A DNA stretch of 7,555 nucleotides from Acidimicrobiales bacterium (GCA_030039575.1 JASHVH010000262.1:1-7555); one strand, 5' to 3'. Shown: positions 1 to 6,813, counted from the stretch's first letter. The notes: generated from the letters alone by a model not told the origin. Numbers and translations: made by a program.

Positions 1-722
1 AGTGCCGGTACCTTGGCAGCGCCGCGCATTGGCCCCATACTGATGGCGGGTTCACCGACGAGCTAGCCTTACCGACGGCGCGGTTGGTACGCATCCCGGC
101 GGGCGTCGAACTGCGTCGTGCGGCCCTGGTCGAGCCAACGGCTGTGGCCTGGCACGCGGTCAACCGTTCCGAGGCGGTGGGTGCGACTTTGTTCGACGCG
201 AGTGTCCTGGTGGTGGGCGCGGGGCCGATCGGGCTGCTGACGACGGCGCTGGTGATCGACCGGGGCGCGCGTCACGTGGTGGTGACTGACCTCCACGACG
301 GCCCCCTCAGCGTGGCAACCGGGCTCGGCGCCCACCGCGTGCTGACAGCAAAGGAACTGTCGTCAAACCAGGGCGTTCGGTTGGACGTCGACGTGGCCTT
401 TGAGTCCTCGGGCTCGGTACCCGGGCTTGTCACCGCCGTGCAGCAGGTGCGGCGGGGCGGGACCGTCGTTGCCATCGGCCAGCTGCCAACGGGCGACCTG
501 CCGGTACCGGCTGGCGCCATAGTGACGAACGAACTGACGGTGACCGGATCGCTGCGGGTGGACAGCGAACTTCGCCCGGCGCTCGATTTCCTGGCGGCTT
601 GTGGGCGATCGATCGATTCGATCGTAAGCCACATCTACCCACTGGACGCAGCGACCGAGGCATTTGAAGTCGCTGCCGATGCGGCCCGCTCCGGCAAGGT
701 CCTCTTGGACTTCTCGAGATAG
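1..722 (+). CDS. idnD: L-idonate 5-dehydrogenase-like zinc alcohol dehydrogenase, 5' end cut off
   Basis: This is a medium-chain zinc-dependent dehydrogenase that oxidises a polyol or sugar acid with NAD(P); idonate dehydrogenases convert L-idonate to 5-ketogluconate. The frame is open to the left edge (first complete codon at base 3) and ends at TAG 720-722, leaving 239 residues of an expected 340-350. The first visible residues, CRYLGSAAHWPHTDGGF, match the region after the structural zinc loop in idonate dehydrogenases, so the TTG at 84 is an internal codon. A sorbitol-dehydrogenase-like VEPTAVAWHA segment follows, then the Rossmann motif VGAGPIG. The acidic TDLHD after the second strand favours NAD. 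The catalytic domain with Cys and His zinc ligands lies outside the window. The gene converges on the sugar-acid operon, and its product could feed gluconate metabolism. The family is clear; the exact substrate (idonate, sorbitol or another polyol) is inferred. Confidence 0.8.
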   Translation, partial: CRYLGSAAHWPHTDGGFTDELALPTARLVRIPAGVELRRAALVEPTAVAWHAVNRSEAVGATLFDASVLVVGAGPIGLLTTALVIDRGARHVVVTDLHDGPLSVATGLGAHRVLTAKELSSNQGVRLDVDVAFESSGSVPGLVTAVQQVRRGGTVVAIGQLPTGDLPVPAGAIVTNELTVTGSLRVDSELRPALDFLAACGRSIDSIVSHIYPLDAATEAFEVAADAARSGKVLLDFSR

Positions 723-748
723 CAAGCCCATGCCGGGTGGCGGCTCAC

Positions 749-1720
749 TTAGCGTGTCACGTCGCCGCCAGTCGAATTGAGGTCGGCGCGTGTCGGCATA
801 CCTTCGATGTCACCGATGACGCTCACGACGGCGGCACCGCATTGATGGGCGAGCATCAGCGAGCCCGCAAGGTCCTGGCCTCGTAGCAATCCCGCCATCA
901 GGCCGGCATTAAAAGCATCCCCTGCTCCGACGGGATCCAAGGGCTCCACCGAGATAGAGCTTCGAGCGACGACCGGAACGCGATCAGCCTTGGTGGCGCC
1001 GACTGCGAGGAGCGGGCCATCGCGCACGACGACGATGCGGGGTCCGAGGTCCAGGAGCGCGGCAACCGCATCCTGGGCTTGTTCTGCCCCGGTGAGCAAC
1101 GCCGCTTCGTGCAAAGATGCGGTGACGATCGACGCCCTCGAGGCTAGGTCGAGCAGCGCCGGCCTAGCCTCCTCGACCGGCCAGAGGCGCCGGCGGTAAT
1201 TGACGTCAACGAAGAGGTCAAGCTTCATGACGGGCGCGAGTTCCGCCACCCTGCGGGCTACGGCTGCACAGGACTCCGAAAGCGCTGGTGTCACACCCGA
1301 GAGGTGCACGATTGTGCCCGCCGGGAGGCCCTCGAGTGCGGCGACCACGTCGTCGGGGGCGAGGCGCGCCCCCGCGCAACCGGCCCGGCGGTAAATGACC
1401 TCGGGTGGCGGAAAGCGCCGAAGGTTACGGAAGAGCAGTGCCGTGGGCGCCTCCGGATCTCGGAGGAGATGATCGACTCTCACGCCTTCGGCGAGAAGGC
1501 GCCGGAGGATCGCCGACCCGAACGGGTCGTCCCCCACTCGGCCAACCATGCTCGTCCGGTGTCCCATCCGGGACACACCGACGGCAACGTTCACCTCGGC
1601 ACCGACAACGTGCGTGGAGTATTTCGTCGCTTCGATGAGTGGCCCGCTCGAGGAGGCAACGAAGGCGACCAAAGGTTCTCCCACGGAAACGAGTTCTGGT
1701 GGCGGGCCGACGGTCGGCAT
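749..1720 (-). CDS. kdgK: 2-keto-3-deoxygluconate kinase (PfkB family sugar kinase)
   Basis: This ribokinase-family cytoplasmic enzyme phosphorylates 2-keto-3-deoxygluconate (or -galactonate) with ATP to the 6-phosphate, the substrate of the aldolase encoded just upstream. The 323 residues are normal for the family. Visible features are the sugar-binding VVGAEVNVAVG near residues 38-48, the YRRAGCAGARL stretch (110-120) resembling the YxRxxSAxxxL of KDG kinases, DVNYRRRLW (172-180) with the Asp-x-Asn-x-Arg substrate motif, and the C-terminal signature DPVGAGDAF (262-270) with D268 as predicted catalytic base. The ATG at 1718-1720 directly follows the aldolase stop (TAA then ATG, no gap) and has no strong Shine-Dalgarno sequence of its own, so translation is probably coupled. 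It is the last gene of the operon. The KDG assignment rests on motifs plus the adjacent aldolase; fructokinase or another PfkB kinase is the alternative. Confidence 0.85.
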   Translation of the reverse strand: MPTVGPPPELVSVGEPLVAFVASSSGPLIEATKYSTHVVGAEVNVAVGVSRMGHRTSMVGRVGDDPFGSAILRRLLAEGVRVDHLLRDPEAPTALLFRNLRRFPPPEVIYRRAGCAGARLAPDDVVAALEGLPAGTIVHLSGVTPALSESCAAVARRVAELAPVMKLDLFVDVNYRRRLWPVEEARPALLDLASRASIVTASLHEAALLTGAEQAQDAVAALLDLGPRIVVVRDGPLLAVGATKADRVPVVARSSISVEPLDPVGAGDAFNAGLMAGLLRGQDLAGSLMLAHQCGAAVVSVIGDIEGMPTRADLNSTGGDVTR

Positions 1721-1723
1721 TTA
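1718..1723 (-). other. Stop-start junction (TAAATG) coupling aldolase and kinase
   Basis: The aldolase stop TAA (1723-1721) is followed directly by the kinase ATG (1720-1718). No strong Shine-Dalgarno sequence precedes the ATG within the aldolase 3' end, so the same ribosomes probably restart on the kinase frame. This would keep the two consecutive pathway enzymes in fixed ratio. Confidence 0.6.
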
Positions 1724-2404
1724 GGAACGGGCTTCGGACAGAGCTTTAACCAACAACACGGCTCTCGCCGCAGCCTGGACGGCATCCCCCCGAGCGACGA
1801 GCCACGACCCGACACCGACGGCCACACACCCAGATCCAAGGAACTGGCTGGCATTTGAGGCGTCGATGCCGCCGACCGCTATGAAGCGAACGTCGGGCAA
1901 AGGGTCCCGCAAGGCCACCAGAGTCCCGACGCCAAGTGACGAGGCCGGGAAAAGTTTGACTGCCGCGGCCCCGCCCCGCCAGGCCCTCACCACCTCGGAC
2001 GCGGTGGCGGCACCCGGGATGAGCGGTGCGCCAGAGGCGCGACAAAACTGAAGGAGTTCGTCGTCGGTGTGCGGCGAGACCAGGAAGGACGCACCGGCAT
2101 CGAGCGCCCGCCTTGCTGCCTCGGGGTCGAGGACCGTCCCCGCTCCGACTGTCAGTTCGTCCCCTCTCGACCTGAGCTCGGAGATCAGCCGCAGCACGTC
2201 GGGCGAGTCGACCGTCAGCTCCAACACTCGTATGCCGGCAGCCCGCACCGCATCCGCGATAGACAGCACCTGCTCGCTCGGCAGCCGCCGGAAAATGGCG
2301 ATCACGGGGCACTCGGCGAGGCCCTCAGGCAGGACCGGTCGAGCGGGATGGGCTGCTCCCGGCGCGGACGCAACGCCCTCGCCCGAAGCGCCCGATGCCG
2401 TCAC
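1721..2404 (-). CDS. eda: 2-keto-3-deoxy-6-phosphogluconate/-galactonate aldolase (Eda/DgoA family)
   Basis: This class I Schiff-base aldolase cleaves a 2-keto-3-deoxy-6-phospho-aldonate to pyruvate and glyceraldehyde 3-phosphate in the cytoplasm. Of 227 residues, E62 (in LELTVDSP) matches the catalytic Glu45 of E. coli Eda, GAGT (87-90) and PGAATASE (130-137) are family motifs, and K150 in KLFPAS is the Schiff-base lysine. AVGG (176-179) puts V177 where Eda has Thr161 and E. coli DgoA (galactonate series) has Val154. D66 replaces Eda Arg49. Several segments read closer to DgoA than to Eda. The start is GTG 2404: an in-frame TAG, the stop of the serine hydrolase, lies 15 bases upstream, and the only later candidate I found, a GTG at codon 34, would remove the first barrel strand. 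This leaves an Ala/Gly/Pro-rich N-terminal tail of about 26 residues absent from E. coli DgoA. The kinase gene follows without a gap. The fold and reaction class are secure; the sugar series is inferred. Confidence 0.88.
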   Translation of the reverse strand: MTASGASGEGVASAPGAAHPARPVLPEGLAECPVIAIFRRLPSEQVLSIADAVRAAGIRVLELTVDSPDVLRLISELRSRGDELTVGAGTVLDPEAARRALDAGASFLVSPHTDDELLQFCRASGAPLIPGAATASEVVRAWRGGAAAVKLFPASSLGVGTLVALRDPLPDVRFIAVGGIDASNASQFLGSGCVAVGVGSWLVARGDAVQAAARAVLLVKALSEARS

Positions 2405-2419
2405 CGTCCCGCCATCCGC

Positions 2420-3556
2420 CTACAAGACCGCATCCAGCAACTTGCTCGGAAAATACATGTCATCCATAAGGCGGGGGCCCGTGCCCGTCCTCGCGACCAC
2501 TAAGTCCAACGACGGCACGACCCAGCACCGGTTCCCCCGAAACCCCATCATCGCAAACGCGTCTGTCGGCAGCTCCGGCCACAGCGTTCCGCTGCTGTTC
2601 ACCCAGAAACCATAGCCGTACTTCGGATTGAACGGCTGCGAAGGTCTAGTGGCCTTCTCAACCCAATCCTGGCTGACTATTTGCTGCCCGTTCCACACGC
2701 CTCCTCGAAGCAGCAAATAACCGCAGCGCGCCAGTTCCCGGGCAGACAGTACCAAACCGACTTGCGCTACTGTATGCGGACCAATCCACTTCCCCCCGCC
2801 TGACCGGCTCCAAGACACCGGGGGTATCCCAATGGGCCCAAACAGCCGCTCATTCAAGAACGTGTCGAGTTCACTACCTGTTACATGTGCAAACACAAGC
2901 GACAAATGCGAAAACCCAGGGTCCGAGTATTCCCACCGGCTCCCCGGGTCAGCGACAAGCTGTCCGGCGTCGCAACCCCAACGGTTTGGCACTCTGCCTA
3001 GCACGTGCTCAAATAGACCGTCCCCTAGCCGCGTTGGGGTCCCGGCGGCGTAGCCCCACGGGGCCGCTTGGTCCGCGGGGTTGGCCACCTGGCCATAATC
3101 ATGACCGATGAACCCACCCGTCATGGACAGCAGCTGTCCCACCGTCACCCGTGCCTTGCGCTCGTCCGTTAACGGGTAACCTTCCGGAATGAATTCATAG
3201 GCAGGGCTATCAAGATTGAGGCGCTCCGCGAATATGGGATCGTTCAAAATAATACCGAACGCTAAACTGGTGAACGACTTGGTGGCCGACCAAACGTCGA
3301 ACCGTGATGAGTCGACTAAGTTGGTCCGGAACTCAGCAGCCAGAACACCGTTGCGTACGATTGATACGCACCATGTGTCCGTGACGAATTCACGTTCTTG
3401 CTGGGTCGCGGCAAGAGCCAACACGGTCGGGTCCAACTTCGCCAGTTCGCGAACCTCCTCGTCTGACGCCGCGTAGCGCCAGCCACCGTCAGCCTCTGGA
3501 GGAGGAAAATAGTGTTCAGCACCGTTCACAGGAAGACACCTGGCTTCACTGGCCAC
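2420..3556 (-). CDS. Serine hydrolase of the beta-lactamase / penicillin-binding protein fold (class C-like)
   Basis: This 378-residue protein belongs to the PF00144-type family of esterases, amidases and D-aminopeptidases related to class C beta-lactamases. Numbered from the chosen start, the SxxK motif is S90-A-T-K93 (nucleophile and general base), the YxN-like motif is Y210-S-D212, and GFRGN (338-342) occupies the KTG/HxG position near the C-terminus. I see no signal peptide or membrane segment, so it is probably cytoplasmic, unlike secreted beta-lactamases. I chose GTG 3556 because GGAGG (3569-3565) lies 8 bases upstream; the frame also opens at GTG 3565, but that codon overlaps the GGAGG. 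It sits between the SDR and aldolase genes, 51 bases after the first and 15 before the second, suggesting it hydrolyses an ester, lactone or amide in the same sugar pathway. Parts of the gene are visibly poorer in GC than its neighbours. Substrate unknown. Confidence 0.82.
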   Translation of the reverse strand: MASEARCLPVNGAEHYFPPPEADGGWRYAASDEEVRELAKLDPTVLALAATQQEREFVTDTWCVSIVRNGVLAAEFRTNLVDSSRFDVWSATKSFTSLAFGIILNDPIFAERLNLDSPAYEFIPEGYPLTDERKARVTVGQLLSMTGGFIGHDYGQVANPADQAAPWGYAAGTPTRLGDGLFEHVLGRVPNRWGCDAGQLVADPGSRWEYSDPGFSHLSLVFAHVTGSELDTFLNERLFGPIGIPPVSWSRSGGGKWIGPHTVAQVGLVLSARELARCGYLLLRGGVWNGQQIVSQDWVEKATRPSQPFNPKYGYGFWVNSSGTLWPELPTDAFAMMGFRGNRCWVVPSLDLVVARTGTGPRLMDDMYFPSKLLDAVL

Positions 3557-3564
3557 AACCCACA

Positions 3565-3569
3565 CCTCC
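3565..3569 (-). promoter_or_regulatory. Ribosome binding site that sets the serine hydrolase start
   Basis: GGAGG on the - strand lies 8 bases before GTG 3556. It overlaps the other possible GTG start at 3565, which therefore cannot use it. This places the start at 3556 and gives a 378-residue protein. Confidence 0.75.
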
Positions 3570-3607
3570 CATAACCTGCCTCACTCTCCAGTGGGCCGCG
3601 TATTGGG

Positions 3608-4330
3608 TCAACTGTCCTGAGCCATCGACCACATCGCCCACTGCGTAGTACGGAGGTGACGCGGCTGGCCCAGGACGGTGACAATAGCCTGCGCAACATC
3701 CTCAGCCTGGAGCACCTCCTTCAACGAAGGATCTCCCTCGGTGCGCCCGGCCCCGATGGCGAACTCCGTGGCCACGCTGGCCGGGCAAATGGTGGACACC
3801 CGGATGTTCTTGGCCCTCAGCTCCCGATCGATCGAGCCGGCGAACCCGACCTGGGCGAACTTTGTACCGGCATAGACCGCCTCGAACGATGCGCCTCGCA
3901 GTCCCGCCACTGACGAGACAATCACCAGGTCGCCGCCTCCTCCCGCCAGCAGTACCGGAACCGCGGCACGCACACCCCAGACCGTCCCGGCGAAGTTGAC
4001 GTCCATGATCTCCGCACATTCAGCATCCGAGTAGTCCAGGACGCTCCCGTAGCGGCCAATTCCGGCATTGGCGACAAACGCATCAAGCTTGCCGAAGCGG
4101 TCCACGGCCGTCTGTACCAGCCTGCGAGAGTCCTCTGGACGTCGGACGTCCATCTCGACGACTTCGGTCTGCTCGCCTCCCAGGCTTGCCGCGAGATCTT
4201 CCAATCGCTTGAGGCGGCGCGCCCCAAGGACAACCCGCGCACCCACCGCCACAAGTTCCTTCGCGGTTGCAGCCCCGATCCCTGAGCTGGCCCCAGTTAT
4301 GGCCACCACGCGGTCAAGTTCTCTAATCAT
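3608..4330 (-). CDS. Short-chain dehydrogenase/reductase (classical SDR)
   Basis: This classical SDR of 240 residues has one Rossmann domain and is cytoplasmic. Numbered from ATG 4330, the cofactor motif TGASSGIG is at 12-19, the basic pair in LGARR near 36-39 suggests NADP(H), NAG is at 88-90, and the catalytic tetrad is N112, S140, Y153 and K157 (YAGTK). The ATG at 4328-4330 is preferred because AGGAG (4340-4336) lies 5 bases upstream; the in-frame GTG at 4336 overlaps that ribosome site. It lies between the ferredoxin reductase (54-base gap) and serine hydrolase (51-base gap) genes in the same orientation. In an operon with a keto-deoxy-sugar-acid kinase and aldolase, it could oxidise an aldose at C1 or interconvert a keto and hydroxy sugar acid. 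SDR sequences predict substrate poorly, so only the family is firm. Confidence 0.88.
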   Translation of the reverse strand: MIRELDRVVAITGASSGIGAATAKELVAVGARVVLGARRLKRLEDLAASLGGEQTEVVEMDVRRPEDSRRLVQTAVDRFGKLDAFVANAGIGRYGSVLDYSDAECAEIMDVNFAGTVWGVRAAVPVLLAGGGGDLVIVSSVAGLRGASFEAVYAGTKFAQVGFAGSIDRELRAKNIRVSTICPASVATEFAIGAGRTEGDPSLKEVLQAEDVAQAIVTVLGQPRHLRTTQWAMWSMAQDS

Positions 4331-4335
4331 CGTCA

Positions 4336-4340
4336 CTCCT
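4336..4340 (-). promoter_or_regulatory. Ribosome binding site that sets the SDR start
   Basis: AGGAG on the - strand lies 5 bases before ATG 4330. Its last G is the first base of the in-frame GTG at 4336, so the ATG is the better start and the protein has 240 residues. Confidence 0.75.
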
Positions 4341-4384
4341 GTGCCTGAATTACCCTACCCCGTAACCGTTGACATGACGACCTT

Positions 4385-5677
4385 TTATGGCTTGGAGGCT
4401 GACTTCTTCATGTGGGGGCCGCCATTCTTCGCCCCGAGCCGTCCCGGGAGCCATTGTCCGTCCGAACGGATCTTGCGCAAATCCACGCTTTCGTCGGCGA
4501 GTTGAGCAGGGTCGACCACATGGCGAGCCTCGATAAGTCTTCTGGTCGCACTCACGTCCCGTGGTCGATTGATCCCGACCACCGCGCTAATTACCCCGGC
4601 GTGTACGTAAAACGCAGTGAAGGACCGGGTCGTCGGGTCGCCTCTGAAGACGAGCTTATCTTGCGGCTGGTTACAGCCGGACATCTGCACGTTCAGGTCA
4701 TATTGGTCCGACCAAAACCACGGGACTTCTCTGTGCCCGTCCCGGGCACCCAGCATCGAGCGAGCCGCCGCGGTGCCCTGGTCCTGCGCGTTCTGCCAGT
4801 GTTCCAGGCGGAGCCGACAGCCGAGGAACGGGTTTGGGTGGTTTGCCACGTCCCCTGCCGCGTAGATTCCCCCGACCGAGGTCTCACAGAACTCGTTGAC
4901 GACAATCCCGTTCGCTACCTCGACTCCGGCGCCTTCCGCCAGTTCCACTGCAGGGACAATGCCGATGCCGACGACCACGAGGTCGGCGTCGACCCGTTCT
5001 CCGCCCGTGGTCACCACGTGCGTCACCCTGGAGCTTCCACCTATGCGTGCCAGTGAGGTGTTCGTCTTGACGCAGGTCCCGTGCTCGACGTGGTACCGCT
5101 GAAGGACGGCGCCAAGTTCGCGTCCGAGGGCTCTCCACAGGAGCACGTCGTCGGCTTCCAGCAGGGTCACTGCACAGCCCAACGAGGCGGCGCTCGCCGC
5201 CACCTCGGTCCCGATGAAGCCACCTCCGACCACGACAACTGACCGGCCGGGACCGAGGCGTTCTCGGATGGCGAGCGCGTCGTCCAGCGTCCGTAGGTGC
5301 ACGACGCCATCGAGTTCGGTCCCCGGAAGCGCCAGGCGTCGCGGACGTCCGCCGGTGCACAGGAGCACCTTGTCCGCTCGAACCCGGTCGCCATCGGCCA
5401 GCTCGAGCTCACGAGACGCCCGGTCAATGCGGACCACTGTCGAAGACAGTCGGAGGGTTACATGTTGTTTGTCCCACTCAGCCTCCGACTGGACCTGGAT
5501 CCGCACCGGGTCACTGGTCCCCAGAAGAAGCTCCTTCGAGAGCGGCGGTCGCTCGTAGGGAAGGTGCGGCTCGGCGCCGATGAGGTGGATCTCCCCGTTG
5601 AACCCCTCTTCGCGAAGCGTGCGCGCCGCGCAGGCACCCGCCAGGTTCGCACCCACGATCGCGATGAGGTCAGCCAT
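4385..5677 (-). CDS. FAD-dependent NAD(P)H-ferredoxin reductase (putidaredoxin/rhodocoxin reductase type)
   Basis: This flavoprotein passes electrons from NAD(P)H through FAD to a [2Fe-2S] ferredoxin that serves a cytochrome P450 or Rieske oxygenase. The 430 residues (from ATG 5677) fit the family. The FAD Rossmann motif is VGANLAG (8-14), followed by YERPPLSKE (41-49), the NAD-binding GGGFIGTE near 151-158 with an acidic LLEAD after the next strand (favouring NADH), the FAD motif IYAAGDVA (271-278) and the family segment RLEHWQNAQDQG (290-301). The C-terminal domain begins near PWFWSDQYDLNVQ (319-331). A TTG precedes the ATG in frame; I chose ATG, although its ribosome site (GGGAA) is weak. 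The tail ends in a short basic stretch, MKKSASKP. No ferredoxin or oxygenase gene is in the window, so its partners must lie elsewhere, most simply upstream of fdhA beyond the right edge. Confidence 0.88.
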   Translation of the reverse strand: MADLIAIVGANLAGACAARTLREEGFNGEIHLIGAEPHLPYERPPLSKELLLGTSDPVRIQVQSEAEWDKQHVTLRLSSTVVRIDRASRELELADGDRVRADKVLLCTGGRPRRLALPGTELDGVVHLRTLDDALAIRERLGPGRSVVVVGGGFIGTEVAASAASLGCAVTLLEADDVLLWRALGRELGAVLQRYHVEHGTCVKTNTSLARIGGSSRVTHVVTTGGERVDADLVVVGIGIVPAVELAEGAGVEVANGIVVNEFCETSVGGIYAAGDVANHPNPFLGCRLRLEHWQNAQDQGTAAARSMLGARDGHREVPWFWSDQYDLNVQMSGCNQPQDKLVFRGDPTTRSFTAFYVHAGVISAVVGINRPRDVSATRRLIEARHVVDPAQLADESVDLRKIRSDGQWLPGRLGAKNGGPHMKKSASKP

Positions 5678-5788
5678 CAAGTTCCCGTTCGCTCGCCAGT
5701 TTGGTGCCCCACGTCGGTGGTAGACCGATGAGCGACAGGCGAAATTGTCTTATCCATTATGGCCGTTTGGAGCCCCCGCGAGGCATGG
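5678..5788 (-). promoter_or_regulatory. Longest intergenic gap of the operon; possible internal promoter or operator
   Basis: This 111-base gap separates the propeller gene from the ferredoxin reductase gene, while other gaps are 0-54 bases. Read on the - strand it contains an AT-rich patch, CATAATGGATAAGACAATTT (about 5756-5737), unusual in this GC-rich DNA, with CATAAT and GACAAT as possible -10 boxes. I find no convincing -35 box at the right spacing. Two small inverted repeats lie downstream of it in transcription order: GACA/TGTC with an 8-base loop (5734-5749) and TCGGT/ACCGA with a 5-base loop (5714-5728). These could be an operator or short mRNA hairpins, or chance. Confidence 0.25.
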
Positions 5789-6808
5789 CTATCGAGGGGC
5801 CGGAGTGAGCTTGATCATCCGGCCACCGATCAGCCACTCCGCTACGTAAAGGTTCCCGTCCGTGTCGACAGTGAGGCCGTGGGGGCTGTTGAAGCGGCCC
5901 TGATGGAGGTGCGGCATGCGAACCGGGTGCTGGAGTTCGTCGACGCCGTTCGGCCATCCGGGCTGCTTCCACGCCTCGCCGTTCTCGCCCAGGTAGCAGA
6001 CGAGCTGGTCCTCGAGATCGAGGATGGCGAGGCGAGCACGAAGCTCAGCCACGACCAACTTCTCTCCGTACGACGCAAACGCGCTCGGGCTGTTCAAGAA
6101 CGGCTCGCCGACCACGCGAAGGAACGACCCATCGAGCCGGTAAACCTGCACCCGGCCGTTTTCACGGTCGGCCACCCAAAGTTCGCTCTCGGCCCGCCGA
6201 CGGTCGATAAAAACGGCGTGTGGGCATTTGAAACGCCCAGCTCCCTCCTCGCCGCTCAGGCTGGAAATGTAGGTCCCGTCGTGGCGGTAACGGTGCACGA
6301 GGCTCTCGCCATAGCCGTCGGCGACCCAGATGTCCCCGCTCCCGCCGTGGCGCACTTCGTCGACAGCGACCGAGGTGGGGGCGAACCGCCCGTTCTCGTA
6401 TGCGGTATGCGGGGGTCGGGCGAGACGTCCTGCCTCTAGGCCAGCCAGGTCGAACTTCATAACTTGGCCCTGTTCGACGGCAACATCGGGCTCGTAGGCA
6501 CCATTTGGCGCTTTGCGCATTTTCGACCCTGGATCGGCTATCCAGAGATATTCCCTGCCGCCCTCCTCGACCACGGTAATACCGTGCCCTTCTTTGAGGC
6601 TTGTTGGCCAGGACCGGAGGAACTGTCCTTTGCTATCGAAGGCAACGACGTCGGGCCGCTCCGGATGAAAGCCGACGATCTCGCCGGCACGGGTTACCGC
6701 CAGGCCGTGGTGGGCCCAGCCTATGCTCGCCTGCTCCGGAGCCGGGAGCTCGGCCCAGTCTTCCAGCCAGTCGTAGATTTGGCCGTCTTCTCCGACCTTG
6801 GCGCTCAT
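5789..6808 (-). CDS. NHL-repeat six-bladed beta-propeller protein, possible lactonase or lyase
   Basis: This 339-residue protein is built from NHL-type repeats. About six blades can be traced by the pattern of small residue, His or Pro, G-hydrophobic-V, D/G-turn, hydrophobic-W-V-A-D, then R-V-x-x-F/Y: near 33-68, 74-120, 143-183, 195-233, 238-273 and 307-335. The fourth, with ELWVADRENGRVQVY (209-223), is the most regular. His recurs at blade starts (H34, H75, H197, H310), resembling the central metal-binding histidines of peptidyl-alpha-hydroxyglycine lyase propellers. No signal peptide is visible, so it should be cytoplasmic. ATG 6808 follows the fdhA stop by 5 bases, and a GAGGA ribosome site overlaps that stop codon, which implies coupled translation. 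In this operon a sugar lactonase role, as in unrelated SMP-30 propellers, is plausible but not shown. It could also be a lyase or a non-catalytic binding protein. Confidence 0.75.
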   Translation of the reverse strand: MSAKVGEDGQIYDWLEDWAELPAPEQASIGWAHHGLAVTRAGEIVGFHPERPDVVAFDSKGQFLRSWPTSLKEGHGITVVEEGGREYLWIADPGSKMRKAPNGAYEPDVAVEQGQVMKFDLAGLEAGRLARPPHTAYENGRFAPTSVAVDEVRHGGSGDIWVADGYGESLVHRYRHDGTYISSLSGEEGAGRFKCPHAVFIDRRRAESELWVADRENGRVQVYRLDGSFLRVVGEPFLNSPSAFASYGEKLVVAELRARLAILDLEDQLVCYLGENGEAWKQPGWPNGVDELQHPVRMPHLHQGRFNSPHGLTVDTDGNLYVAEWLIGGRMIKLTPAPR

Positions 6809-6813
6809 GGTCC

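Noticed and set aside
606..624. CGATCGATCGAT-TCGATCG cluster as a repeat or regulatory site
   Set aside because: It lies inside coding sequence for RSIDSIV and is explained by codon choice; no second copy was seen.
84..722. TTG at 84 as the start of the idonate-type dehydrogenase
   Set aside because: The frame is open without a stop back to base 3, and the upstream residues match the family, so the gene begins outside the window.
738..770. TGGCGGC/GCCGCCA inverted repeat between the convergent genes as a terminator
   Set aside because: The 7-base arms have a 19-base loop, no T-run follows on either strand, and the right arm lies inside the kinase coding region. It could still assist termination but cannot be called.
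1304..1858. 184-codon + strand open frame across the kinase-aldolase junction
   Set aside because: It is antisense to two well-supported genes, has no recognisable domain, and is expected from GC-rich codon bias.
4331..4384. 54-base gap between reductase and SDR as a promoter or riboswitch
   Set aside because: Apart from the SDR ribosome site I found no promoter boxes, long inverted repeat or conserved leader, and it is too short for a riboswitch.
4412..5056. 214-codon + strand open frame opposite the ferredoxin reductase
   Set aside because: It is antisense to a gene with clear FAD and NAD motifs and shows no family features of its own.
5759..6439. 226-codon + strand open frame opposite the propeller gene
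   Set aside because: It is a mirror of the propeller coding strand with no recognisable domain or convincing ribosome site.
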